Shown: positions 46,749-58,500 of the stretch, piece by piece
How the letters are laid out: each line of letters opens with the position of its first letter
Numbering within the stretch: the first letter of the stretch is position 1
Assembly: GCF_963675165.1 (NCBI RefSeq)
Contig: NC_087390.1
Span: 5,383,250-5,447,249, forward strand
Direction of reading: 5' to 3'
Source of the DNA: Halichondria panicea
Lineage: Eukaryota; Porifera; Demospongiae; Suberitida; Halichondriidae
Length of the DNA stretch: 64,000 bases
Made by a program: the position numbers and the translations under genes
The notes under the pieces: generated by a model
Databases searched by the model: none
Told to the model about the DNA's origin: nothing
Seen by the model: only the letters and a program-made list of their open reading frames with translations

Positions 46749-47044
46749 CAGAGGAGGTACGACATCCGCGAGTCACATTCAATTATCTGGGTCAAAGTTC
46801 AATAGCACATCAAACGAATTGATACTCATAGCAACTCCAGGCATTCCTCCTGTGAGATTCTGAAGCTGAAACAATGCATGGTTGATTAAGCTAATGCTAT
46901 AAGTTGACCTAGATCAAACAGTGTACGAATCAAACGCTTGGCAGCTACAATAACCAAGTGCTTGTGTTTGGCAGGTATAACACGCACCTAAGGAATGTGA
47001 GTCTAAAACACTTCCTTTGACTCACGGATGTCGTACCTCCTCTG
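46749..47044. mobile_element. MITE with CAGAGGAGGTACGACATCCG ends
   Basis: The left end CAGAGGAGGTACGACATCCG is the inverted partner of the right end (CGGATGTCGTACCTCCTCTG); the inner arms (GAGTCACATTC and GAATGTGAGTC) pair as well. ATCATGCAC occurs beside the left end and 5 bp beyond the right end, a possible target duplication. 296 bp, non-coding. Immediately after it, 47060-47180 repeats the phrase ACATTTATAAATCCCATGGA. Confidence 0.75.
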
Positions 47045-47244
47045 ATCAGATCATGCACCTTCTGATAAATACCCTCACTTTGATAAATACCCAATAACAT
47101 TTATAAATCCCATGGACATTCAGTGGACATATATAATACCAAGAGTTGATAATGCCTATGGACATTTATAAATCCCATGGACATATTATAAATACCAATC
47201 ACTTTTACAGTTTTGAGACAAACTGTCACCTCATAATTATTACA

Positions 47245-47720
47245 GCAACTAGTGGAGCTGCTGCTAAGTGTGTTTGTGGTCAACTGCTGTATTCAAGTGT
47301 TGCGGTGTTGAGCTTGCTGACAACACTTGTGTAGACGCTGTTTTTATCACTGATGGCCAGTCAAATAATAATAACTTTGAGATAATTATGTGACGAAATG
47401 AAATGAAATGCTTACACGATCATTTCTTGAATCTGAATACGTACTCTCTAGGGATTGGCAACTTCCACACTCCTTCTGCTAGAAGTGAACTCAAATGTAT
47501 TCAAGATAGCTCCAACGATCAAAGCTTGTATACTAGTTTTTCAAGCAATTGCATAAAAGAAGTGAAAGCTAGAGGAGCTTGCAGATCCCACCACATGCAG
47601 AGCATACATGCACTGATGCAGATGGCACTTTATATTCAGACTGATCGCTCGAGCAGACTTATAGTGAGCAGTGAGTTAGTTACAATAACACGTATACTGT
47701 ATTGTCTGGTAAGAACAATT
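47245..47720 (+). pseudogene. vWA-domain relic, central and C-terminal part
   Basis: One frame reads ADNTCVDAVFITDGQSN (strand 4 and MIDAS aspartate region of vWA). Another reads GIGNFHTPSARSELKCIQDS, the last strand and helix of the domain. Frame changes between them and a stop (ATGTGA region near 47390) show it is broken. It corresponds to the relic at 60096-60650 and, at its 3' end (CCACATGCAGAGCATACATG), to 12060-12180. The domain start is missing here. Confidence 0.6.
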
Positions 47721-47737
47721 AACTATAATTATAATAG

Positions 47738-48056
47738 TTAGACACTGTTTTGGAGGTGTCTATGGGATTTAGAAGCCCAAAGGCACTGATTTATTATCCC
47801 GAGCGTAGCGAGGGTACTACAAGTGGCTGAGGGCTTCTAAATCACATGGACACCGACAAAACAGTGTCTAACTCATTTAGATACTAATGCGCATGCCCAA
47901 ACCTTGCCCTCGATGCTTGACTACAATACAATTACTTGGCAACAGAATACTAGGTATACTAAGTAAGTTGCAGGTATACTAAGTCCCATAGTATACCTGC
48001 TCTGAGGCACTTTTCCCATGTACTTCCCATGTAGATCTTATCTATACTAGTGCTAA
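47738..48056. mobile_element. Palindromic MITE, copy 2 (reverse)
   Basis: Reverse-orientation copy of 1184-1502, with the long palindrome now at the left and the CCATGTACTTCCCATGTA repeats at the right. It sits between the vWA relic and the LRR relic and is absent from the corresponding place near 12180. Confidence 0.75.
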
Positions 48057-48407
48057 ATTTAATTATTAACTGTATTGTACATAATTATTCTTCTCAATCT
48101 TGAATATAATGATGACAAAACAACGTAAACTATATAATGCATGCTATCCTATAACATCGTTACTAGTTTCAGTTTCAATATCGTCTACGTACGCGTCTTG
48201 CCGCTCTTGCACTCCGTTAGCTGTATAAATGACTCGGTAAGGAATATATGTAACTGCATAAGACCAGGTTTAACTGAGAGAGTAGCTGTCAGTAATACTT
48301 TTTAACTAATATAGCTGCGGCATGAATTTAGATGCTGGAGGGCGTTGTCCACATTCATTGCATCCGACTATTATTATTTTTTTCTCTAATAAAACACTAT
48401 CTAATAA

Positions 48408-48660
48408 CCACTTCGTTAAAAATTACCTTTCACACAACAAACAAATTGGTCTTGTGGGAGCTCTATAAGACCGATCAGTGCATTACAAGATGACAACAAG
48501 ACTCTTGCAACATTTCGCCTCCGTGCAGAATGTGAGCCAATTGAATATGGATCGCTCTAGTCTTGGTGGATAACATACGAAAGAGTGGACACATAGAATT
48601 CACATAGAATTTGTCAATAAATTAAGTTCAGTATCAAACACCTCCATGCACCATCCATTT
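48408..48660 (+). pseudogene. NLR LRR-exon relic
   Basis: Matches the last LRR and tail (CACAACAAACAAATTGGTC, the GACAACAAGACTCTTGCAAC block, GAATATGGATCG). Small insertions (TAT in GCTCTATAAGACC, a repeated CACATAGAATT) break the frame. Paralogous with 12703-13600. Beyond it, 48660-48880 has no recognisable content. Confidence 0.75.
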
Positions 48661-49114
48661 TCTCACTGACACCACTCTTCCTGCTCCTTGTCTGCTGCAC
48701 TACCAGCATGTCAGCAAGGTCAGATAGTGTACAAATCTATAGTAACCTCTCAGTGACCTTTGTACTCTATCTATACTATCAAGTAGCTAAGGTGAACTAC
48801 TTTAGTAGTGCTCAGGGCCACTGTATATGTACCATAAAGCACCGGAGTTTACATCATACACAATGCTATAAATAATTATTATGACCGTATGCATGCAGTA
48901 GTCATGATGACAAGTGTGAGATTGTGAACAGCACTGAATAAATGACAGTGACTAATTGGTGGGGAACATAATTATGATGTAATGTTGCGTCTCTTCATTG
49001 ACTCAGACACATTAATTAAACCTATAGTTAGTTGCAAGAGTTGGAAAAGAACTACTAAGGTTGCACCTGTGACCATATAGATTGCTAATAGTTGCCTGCC
49101 ATCCGTGAGCACAG

Positions 49115-49160
49115 CCACCTTTGAACCCTATAATGCGCATGCGCAATTAGCTACGCGTAG
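49115..49160 (+). promoter_or_regulatory. Conserved 5' block of NLR6 with NRF-1-like palindrome
   Basis: CACCTTTGAACCCTATAATG is followed by the palindrome GCGCATGCGC, which equals the NRF-1 consensus known from animals. The versions at NLR2 (GCGCATGTGC) and NLR4 (TGTGCATGTGC) are decayed. 140-185 bp before the start codon. Confidence 0.35.
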
Positions 49161-49165
49161 ATAGC

Positions 49166-49217
49166 CAGTAATCTCTAACTTTTTTTTTTTTTTTTTTTTT
49201 TCTCAGTAATCTCTAAC
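49166..49217 (-). repeat. Poly(T) tract between 14-bp direct repeats
   Basis: CAGTAATCTCTAAC occurs at 49166-49179 and again at 49204-49217, with 22 T residues and TCT-like bases between. The same place in NLR2 and NLR4 has a single CCAGTATCT-type sequence. This is the signature of a retro-insertion reduced to its poly(A) tail (minus orientation) with a target-site duplication. Confidence 0.7.
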
Positions 49218-49298
49218 AGAGAACTTATTAATCACTTGTCTTCTCACAATCAAACTTCTTTGGTCTAGTAGTTTACCTTACCAATTGCAAAACTGGCA

Positions 49299-52200
49299 AT
49301 GGCTACTCAGGACAAGTTAGAGAGTGCCTCGGAAGTATTCAGAGAAGAGCTGGTACACACTAAATGTGCAACCATCAACACAACACCTGTTGGTAAGTCA
49401 ATAGCAACAATAAAGTGTGCATCAAAGTTGTATCTCTGTATTTTGTGGTGGTTTTACACAAAATTACCCAAATCTCTGTAGATCAATCAAGATATTTCTA
49501 TATTTGGCAAAGAGGATAGTTAAAATATAAGTCAATTGATTCAATTATGTGTCCACAACTCATCACGAATGTAATAGGAAGTAATGACTAAAGAGCGCTT
49601 TGTGTGCACATCAATAAGTGTGTGTGAGTTCAATCCTTATGCTCGAATACTTGTAAAATACCCTAGAGGTCACACACCATAATAATAGTTCATTCATTCT
49701 TTCTGGCACGCACGAGTGTGTGGGAAGCATTATATTGTTTCTTGGTTTACAGGGACTGCAGCTCAATTGAACCAAGAGTGCTCGAATGAAGCTCTTCGCC
49801 TGTTGTCTACCAAAATTGTGGGATACAACAAATACAAGCACAAGCTGGGCCTGAGTAGTGCTGACATAGACGAAATTGATAATGATCCAAGAAGCTTTTA
49901 CAGTACACATAGCAAATTTCACGCTGCTCTACTGAAGTGGAAGAGTAAAAGTATTGATTTAGACAATCCATCAAATTCAACGGCTACTTACGGTCGATTA
50001 GTAGAAATTGCTAAAGAGGACAAGGACGGAGAGGCAATTAGGGAAATTCACAAGGCTTGTGTCAAGCATACAAGTAAGTTACAATAGTTCATAGCAGACA
50101 TCATTAACCGTCCCAATCTTAGTAATGTAGCATGTATACATGCATGTACTAACTACATGCCGCACTCATAACTCAATTCTTGTATGCACGTATTGTAATC
50201 AGATACAATTTATACATGTAACCTTATATAGCTTATACAATGTGCTTAGGGATTCTTTTACTAAAGGAACCAGAACTCTTATAGTGCTGTTGTTCACTGT
50301 AAGAATGTGTTGGGAGTTTCCTGACCTCTGTGTGTGTGCATGTGTGAATTCAATTATACATATTATGCATGGTCTGTGGCTGCTGAGTGAATATGGGTAC
50401 AAAGTGTATTGAAATTGTACAGTGCCCTGCATGAGATACACACAATGAGGTTCTACCTGATGCAGCCAGACTTGAACTTTTGGCATCGATCGTTTTTATG
50501 GTCAATCATCTTGTAGGCAATTTAACTGAGGCTACGCTATATGTCAATTCAACTGAGATTACGTCAGTTCGAGGGTACGGCAGTTATATAGCTTTTGCAG
50601 TTCAAGACAATTCGTTTTTGTTGCTAAAGACAATCTCAAAATTCTAGCTCAAATTACAGGAAATTATTATTTTTCGCCATTGTTCAATTCTTGAATAGTA
50701 TGTAAAAATGCACGCTCACAATAATTATGAAACGGCGACATCAAAGGTTAGCTTTACATTGATCAATCTTGACAATTATTGACCTTATATAGCTTATACA
50801 ATGTACTTAGGGATTCTTTTACTAAAGGAACCAGAACTCTTATTCATAATGCTGTTGTTCACTGTAAGAATGTGTCGGGCGTTTCCTGACCTCTGTGTGT
50901 GCATATGTATAATTATGAATTCATTATGCATGGTCTGTGACTGCTGAGTGAATATGGAATGTGCATTCAAATTATACGGTGGCCCTGAGGTACACACAGT
51001 GACATATAGTATAGGTTCTAGGTAATTGTTCAACTGAGGCTATAAGCTATGTCAATTCAACTGAGTTCTAGGGTGGGTACGGCAGTTTGCTTTTGCAGTT
51101 CGACACAATTCTTCGTTTTTGTAAAGGCTAAATTACTAGAAACAACTTTTCACCATTGTGTTCGAATCTTGAATAATACACATCTTGAATAATACACATC
51201 AGCCTCAATTCTTGACAATCAGTTCATCGTCTGTTGGTAAGTGACTGGACATTTTAATAGTGAAAGATTTTGTGCACAAGAGATTAGTTGATTTTGAGGA
51301 TGCATTAAAATCTTAGAGCTTATAATTAAAGTTGCGCGAGATCTTTTTATTTGTTAGTGAGGTGTTTAATCCTAACTTTTGTGTGGTATCGCCGCATGAC
51401 ATATGGGAAATGTGAATTCTGTTCATGTTCTGCGATTGCTGAGTAAATAGTTAGTTTGCATTTGATGTGTGCAACGAGGCTTTGGTCACAATAAAAGTGG
51501 AAATACCCTAATTGCTGTAGGTCAGCCACAAACCGTGACATTGTTATGATTCATTCCATACTTGGTAATAGTGTGAGGAGTTGGTTTCAAAAAGAATGTG
51601 TAAGTGCATTTGTGCATGGCAGTGGCTTAGCCAAGGGGTGACACCAGCTTCCCATATTGAGTGTTCATGAAAGCCTTGATAATATGCTATTGAGTTACAT
51701 ATGCATGTGTGAATACAACTGTGTGCTCATACTATAATAGCCTCACCTCATACCTTAGTCAATATAATAATTATAGTGTGCATAGCTAAAACAATGTTCA
51801 TCACACTTTCATACTATCATTTTAACAACAGGTAACATTCCTACTGACTCTCAACACTCCTCAACTGTGCTGACGGCCTCACCAAAAACAGCTATTGGTA
51901 AATACGCTGACTACCTGAAAAAAGTCTACCTTCGATCGAAGCTCCCCGTCAAAGGAAAATGGCCTCCTGCTCCCTGTAAGAAGATCATCAAACTAGCTAC
52001 TATTGAAATTGAAGAGGATCGCTCACATTTAGTATTGTGTAAGCTAAATAGGTCCGAGTCGATTGATGAGTACATGCAAAACAATAGCATGAATCACATT
52101 TCAATGGAGGAGCTTTTAACTGAAAAAGACGGCTCATTGTCAAAAACTGTAATTGTTCAAGGGGTCCCAGGAATAGGCAAGTCGACTTTTGCATGGAAAT

Positions 52201-54404
52201 GTTGTAGAAAGTGGGCCAAAGGGAAAATCTATCAGCAGTATGATCTGGTTGTTTTGTTGCGCATGCGTGATACAAGAGTGAGAGAAGCAACCAAACTTAG
52301 CAATCTCTTCTTTTCAGAAAATGCCGACTTTTCAAATGAAGTAGCAATGCAAGCAGTTTCTAGTGATGGAAAACGCATTCTCCTTCTAATGGAAGGCATA
52401 GACGAGCTTCCAGCTTCTTGTTTAGCTGATGGCATGCCACTTTCTAACTTGCTTCAAGGGGAATCACTTCCCCTAGTTACCATCATAGTAACCAGTAGAC
52501 CATGGGCTGTGCAGACACTCGAAGAAAAATGTGGGGATCAGATTTCTCGACAGGTGGAAATCTTGGGCTTCATGAGAGAAGACATCTTGAGATACGTTTC
52601 ACACGCTTTCAGTGAGGAGAAAAAGACAGAGTTCTTAGAGTACCTCCGCTCCCACCCTCAGCTGGAGTCCATCATGCACATCCCACTCAATGCCGCCTTT
52701 GTTGTCCAGATCTACAAGCAATTTCATCGTTCTCAGCAAGCTATCCCTAGTACCTTGACCCAGCTCTATATAGCTCTTGTTGAGGGTCTCTTGCTCCGCT
52801 ATATCAAGTTACTTCCTGAATTTAGTAATCTCAAGGTTATCAGTGTTTCAAGCTTGCCGGAACCAGTACTAGCCCATTTCCATCAACTTTGCCTATTAGC
52901 TTTCATGAGCTTCACCAAGCTTACTGTTCAAGTCACGTTCACCGATTCAGAAGCTGCTTTGTACGAGTGTTTTGATTTCCTTGGTCTCATGCAGTCCTCA
53001 ACTGAACTCACCATAAACACTAGTACCACTGTATCCCACAGCTTCCTCCATTTCACAATACAGGAGTTCCTAGCAGCTTACCATCTTTCAAAACAGCCGT
53101 CCCAAGTGCAGGAGCTGTTTTTGGAAGTTCACAGCAAAGATCCTCAATTTTCAATGCTCATTACATTTCTGGTTGGATTGAACAGCAGCGTTCTGCATTG
53201 TATTAAACTGCCAGAGTCAGAAATTCAAGATCTGTCCACATTTCACTTGCACTTGCTGTATGAAACACAATCCCCCAAGGATGTATGCAAGTTCTTAGGA
53301 AATAAGACCGTGAAGTATTCTCCTGCCCTAACAAGTACATCACTTGACCTACATGCATTATGGTATTGTCTTTGCTCCAGCAATTGTCGTTGGTATTTAA
53401 GAATCAGTTTGCGAAATTTCTCATCATTCTTTTGCAACCCCAATGAGTCTTACAAGGGACACATAAGAAGACTGGTAATTTATGATGCCTCCGTGAATAA
53501 CCTTCAATTATTCTTTTCTCTTCCCAAACACCTCTTTTCAGACTTGTATAGAATTGCAATTATAGAATGTGAACCTTTTGGTTCTGTAATTGAAGACATC
53601 TTAAGTAATGGCCGATTAACAAACTTGAAACAATTTTCTTTTCAAAGTAAGAGTTTACAAGTATCTTGTAATATAAGCTTGATAATGGAAAGTCTGTTTG
53701 CTTCTCACCCTAAACTTGTTCACATAGGAATAGGAAGTACTGTCATCTCATCCACTGATATGTTAGCATTATGCAAATACATGAGTTCACGCTCTCAGTC
53801 TGGCTCACCTGAGCTTACACTGGATCTTATACAAAACAGTATTGACAGCGAGTCCCTTCGTTTGTTTATTAGTACAGTGGCCTTTTCGAATATTCTTACT
53901 CATTTGGATATTTCTCTCAACCATCTTTCAATTGAAGAATTAGAATTGCTTTCTGTTGCTCTTTCTGCAAATTCATCTTTGAAAACGTTAGGTATGGATA
54001 ATTGTTTAATCGATGGTGAAGGAGCTGAATTACTATCTACTGGACTGGAGGAGAATCGAACTCTCCTCGGATTGGATCTTCGCCGAAATCCCATCAATAT
54101 GAATGGAGCTGCTGCTCTGGCTTCAATGCTTACTGTGAACACTTCATTACAAATACTTTATCTTTCACACAACAAACAAATTGGTCATGTTGGAGCTCTA
54201 AGACTGATCAGTGCACTACAAGATGACAACAAGACTCTTGCAACACTTCGCCTCCCTGCAGAATGTGAGCCATTTGAATATGGATCGATCTTGATGGATA
54301 ATATACGAAAGAGTGGTCGCATAGAATTCGTTGATAAAACAAGTTCAGTTCGAAATACAATAGCACATAAGTTTACATCATCAGACATATGGCCTTATAA
54401 TTAG
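49299..54404 (+). CDS. NLR6: Death-domain / NACHT / LRR receptor
   Basis: Exons 49299-49392, 49753-50073 and 51832-54404, all phase 1, 995 residues, frame intact. Exon 1 is the 31-codon CARD-derived exon (MATQDKLESASEVFREELV); exon 2 the Death domain; exon 3 has GVPGIGKST, LLLMEGIDELP, VTSRPW, FLHFTIQEFLAAYHL, LRRs and an IWPYN ending. Intron 2 is a composite: a duplicated Death-type intron piece (about 50210-50560 repeated at 50780-51080), then at 51224-51236 the last bases of a CARD exon with its donor, then CARD-type intron up to the NACHT exon. This suggests that a Death-type 5' end replaced that of a CARD-type gene. The ATG seen before exon 3 in CARD-type genes is ATC here. Confidence 0.88.
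50210..51080. repeat. Intron duplication in NLR6
   Basis: About 50217-50405 (TATAGCTTATACAATGTGC through GCTGCTGAGTGAATATGG) is repeated at 50787-50960, and the following blocks (AACTGAGGCTA, TCAATTCAACTGAGAT, TACGGCAGTT) also recur. NLR2 and NLR4 have one copy. Confidence 0.75.
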
Positions 54405-55508
54405 TATATATAAGTAGTTTCATGCTGTATATAATTATAATGAACGCACAAACTAACACAGCATTCATATTATAATTTGTAACTTGTGATCTTTTAATCA
54501 ATCCTGCCTATGTAACAAGTTAATAATCATGCAATCAATAAATGTGCCTGCGTTATATCTGTCACAGTGTGATCACATGTATAATTAAAGCATATATACT
54601 GTTGTTATCCAATAACATTTTCATTTTCCCTATTGGACCTATGCTTTGTTGTAGTTGTATCTCACACCCTGTATAGCTTTGGGTGGCCAATGGCTTTCTA
54701 GGACAAAATAGCGAAAGTGCTTAGGCTCTACTGCTGTGAAGTTTAGAGAACAATCAAACGGTTATATGATGACAAGTGTACGCAATTAGTTTCCACTACA
54801 TCGGAATTTATAACAGTAAACCTCCAAAAACGAGGGCGAAGTCCCGAGCCCAAGAATAGTAATACATGCATGGACATTAGATTTATAGTAAATGGATTTA
54901 GTGGAGATAGTGTCATATATACTACGTAATATGTGTGTGTTGCATTGCGGTCACCATATAAGAGTAAGTCCATCCTGCATATTGCAAATGTCTGCAGAGG
55001 GAGGATCAAGTAATCCAGAGTAATGTCAAGAATACACTCACAGAACAGTTAAAAAAACATTGCCTGCAATCCATATAGCTATTACTCTATAGCTAACGGC
55101 ATGCATTCAATCAAATGCTGGAGTGTGTTGCACAGGACTCAGATTCATTGCCTCAGACTCATGTTTCAACTTTCTTAGTAGATCTATAGCCTATTAATAT
55201 TATAGTTTTAGAACTGATGTAACCAACACTTTCCATGATAACAAGCTAGTTCTTCAGTTCACATTAATTAAGGTAGATCTAGATTTATACTATAGATATA
55301 CTTCTAAGCAGATATGACTTGATATAATTATATAAGGTCAGAGTGTGGGTGTGTTTTCGAAATGAGCTTGAGAAGCTTTCCCATGATAGCTAGTTGAGGT
55401 CTGTGATTAGACTTTTTGTTCAGTTGTTAGTCTCAAGGCTTGTGTGTCATTTGTGCTAATCAAACTCTCTTGTCTAATTATCACAGATATCTAGTATAGC
55501 TATATCAA
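54405..55508 (+). other. NLR6 3' flank and NLR7 5' flank
   Basis: 54420-54850 matches the flank of the relic at 45.9 kb. After that a strongly decayed CARD-type upstream region follows, without the TATATAAT block. No gene. Confidence 0.5.
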
Positions 55509-58500
55509 ATGGCTACTCAGGAGTTTAAAACCTCAGCAGCCAGGGCTTTCCGTGAGCACTATGACAAACTGCATGGTGAAATCCATCCAAGAAGCAGATC
55601 TGCCTGTGTTGGGAGCTCAGTTCTTTAGTCAACAGTTAATCTCCATGGAAACAATGGAAATGGTTGGAAATGTGTCCACCTCAAGAGCTCTCGGAGTGTC
55701 CAAGTTTTGATGCTAGCTGTGATGACTCACCTGAACGTGCATCCGGACAAGTTTGAGAGTGCCTTGGACGTCTTCAGAGAAGAGCTGGTGTATGCTGAAG
55801 TTGTTAGCATGATTTCGTTGTCTTTTGGTAAGTGACTGACATTCAAACGAAAAATGTTTTGCACGATTCGATGACTGTGCATTGTTTTTGTAGATGTACA
55901 ATAGACTCTCGCTATTCTGGCTCTCTGGAGTACGGCTACCTCGATATACCAGCCATTTGGTTTGGCACGGATTGCTAGCTACATTGTACGGCCACTCGCT
56001 ATTCCGTATACTAGCCAGTGCAGGCAATTATCATTTTTTTTATCTATGCTCTAAGCTATAATTATAGCTCAGGCTCTAATTAAAAAGCAACACCACATCA
56101 TGCTAGGCATGCAATGCATGCATGAGAGCTACATAATTTTATATGTTTATTACGGCCGGATATGACGTTTTGGGTGTGGTTTGGCAGATCAACACTTAAA
56201 CAGAAAACAGAAAACAGAATGATTCATTATCCTTCATTATCCTCGAGACAAGAACCGCAAAATTAGATTAAATTCGTCGCTTTTAAGCCGCGGCTATTTC
56301 CTGAAATACAGCCACCTCGCTATTCCGGCACTGTCCCAAGGGTGACCAGATTAACGGGAGTCTACCGTATTACATCTTAGATTACAATTGTGCAGGGATT
56401 ATTTTCTTTTTTGCTTGAACTTCATATATAGAGTATATAGTCATACTGTTGTTGCCGCTTTCCAGTTCAGACACAAAATGGTGGGGCATTTCTTGACCTT
56501 TGTGTGCATGGTCAATTAATTCAGATAGCCATTTATTTATTCATGCATGCGTGTTATGTGATTGCTGAGTGAAATAATGCATTTGGTTATGAGCATTGTA
56601 GAGAGTTGCAACTGAATTTCAAACACTTTATCAACAAAATAAACAGTTATAATCAAGAAAGGTTAAAATATCCCAATTGCTGTCTGACAAACCATGACAT
56701 TGATGTAATTATGATTCACTGTTTATTTGGCAAAACTGTTTGAGAAGTCAGTTTCAATAAGAATGTGTGAGTGTATGTGTGGTGTTTCCTATCATTGTGT
56801 GTGTATACAAGCCTCGATATACTATTCAGATAGTGTCATATGTGTACTCATACTATAGCCTCACCTCATACTTTAGTCAATATAATAGTGTGCATAAAAT
56901 AATGTTCATCACACACTTTCATACAGTATGATTCTAATAACAGGTAACATTCCTACTGACTCTCAACACTCCTCAACTGTGCTGACGGCTTCACCAAAAA
57001 CAGCTATTGGAAAATACTCGAACTACCTGAAAAATGTATACCTTCGATCGAAGCTTCCTGTCAAAGGAAAATGGCCTCCTGCTCTCTGTAAGAAGATCAT
57101 TAAGCTAGCTACTATTGAAATTGAAGATGATCGCTCACATTTAGCATTGTGTAAGCTAAATAGATCTGAGTCGATTGATGAGTACATGCAAAACAATAGA
57201 ATGGATCCCATTTCAATGGAAGAACTTTTAACTGAAAAAAACGGCTCACTGCCGAAAACCGTAATCGTTCAAGGAGTCCCAGGAATAGGAAAGTCGACTT
57301 TTGCATGGAAGTTTTGTAGAAAGTGGGCCAAAGGGAAGATCTATCAGCAGTATGATCTGGTTGTTTTGTTGCGCATGCGTGATACAAGAGTGAGAGAAGC
57401 AACCAAACTGAGCAATCTCTTTTTTTCAGAAAATGCCGACTTTTCAAATGAAGTAGCAAAGCAAGCGGTTTGTGATGGTGGAAAAGGCATTATCCTTCTA
57501 TTAGAAGGAATAGATGAGCTTCCAGCTCCTTGTTTAGCTGATGGTATGCCTCTTTCTAACTTGCTTCAAGGTGAATCCCTTCCCCTAGTTACCATCATAG
57601 TAACCAGTAGACCATGGGCTGTGCAGACACTAGAAGAAAAATGTGGGGATCAGATATCTCGACAGGTGGAAATCTTGGGCTTCACAAGAGAAGACATCTT
57701 GAGGTACATTTTGCATGCTTTCACTGAGGAGGAAAAGACAGAGTTCTTAGACTACCTCCGTTCCCACCCTCAGCTGGAGTCCATCATGCACATCCCACTG
57801 AATGCCGGCTTTGTTGTTCAAATCTACAAGCAATTTCATCGTTCTCAGCAAGCTATCCCTAGCACCTTGACCCAGCTCTACACAGCTCTTGTTGAGGGTC
57901 TCTTACTCCGCTATATCAAGTCAGTTTCTGAGTTTGATACTCTAAAGATTATCAGTGTTTCAAGCTTGCCAGAACCAGTACAAACACATTTCCATCAGCT
58001 TTGCCTACTAGCTTTCATGAGTTTCACCAAGCTGACTGTTCAAGTCACGTTCACCGATTCAGAAGCAGCTTTGTACGAGTGTTTTGATTTTCTGGATCTC
58101 ATGCAGTCCTCAACTGAACTTACCATAAACACGAGTACCACTGTATCCCACAGCTTCCTCCATTTCACAATCCAGGAGTTCCTAGCAGCTTACCATCTCT
58201 CTAAACAGCCGTCCCAAGTTCAAGAGTTGTTTTTGGAAGTTCACAGCAAAGATCCACAATTTTCCATGCTCATTAAATTTCTGGTTAGATTGAGCAGCAG
58301 GGTTTTGCATTGTCTTACATTGCCACAGTTAAAAATTCAATACATATCAACGTTTCATTTGCACTTGTTGTATGAAGCACAATCCCCCAAGGATGTATGC
58401 AAGTTCTTAGGAAATAAGACTATAGAATATTCTCCTTCGGGGACAAGTACATCACTTGACCTACACGCATTAACGTATTGTCTTCGCTTCAGTGATTGTT

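Noticed and set aside
47101-47334. Short frames on both strands around the ACATTTATAAATCCCATGGA repeat
   Set aside because: Explained by local direct repeats and by the vWA relic in other frames.
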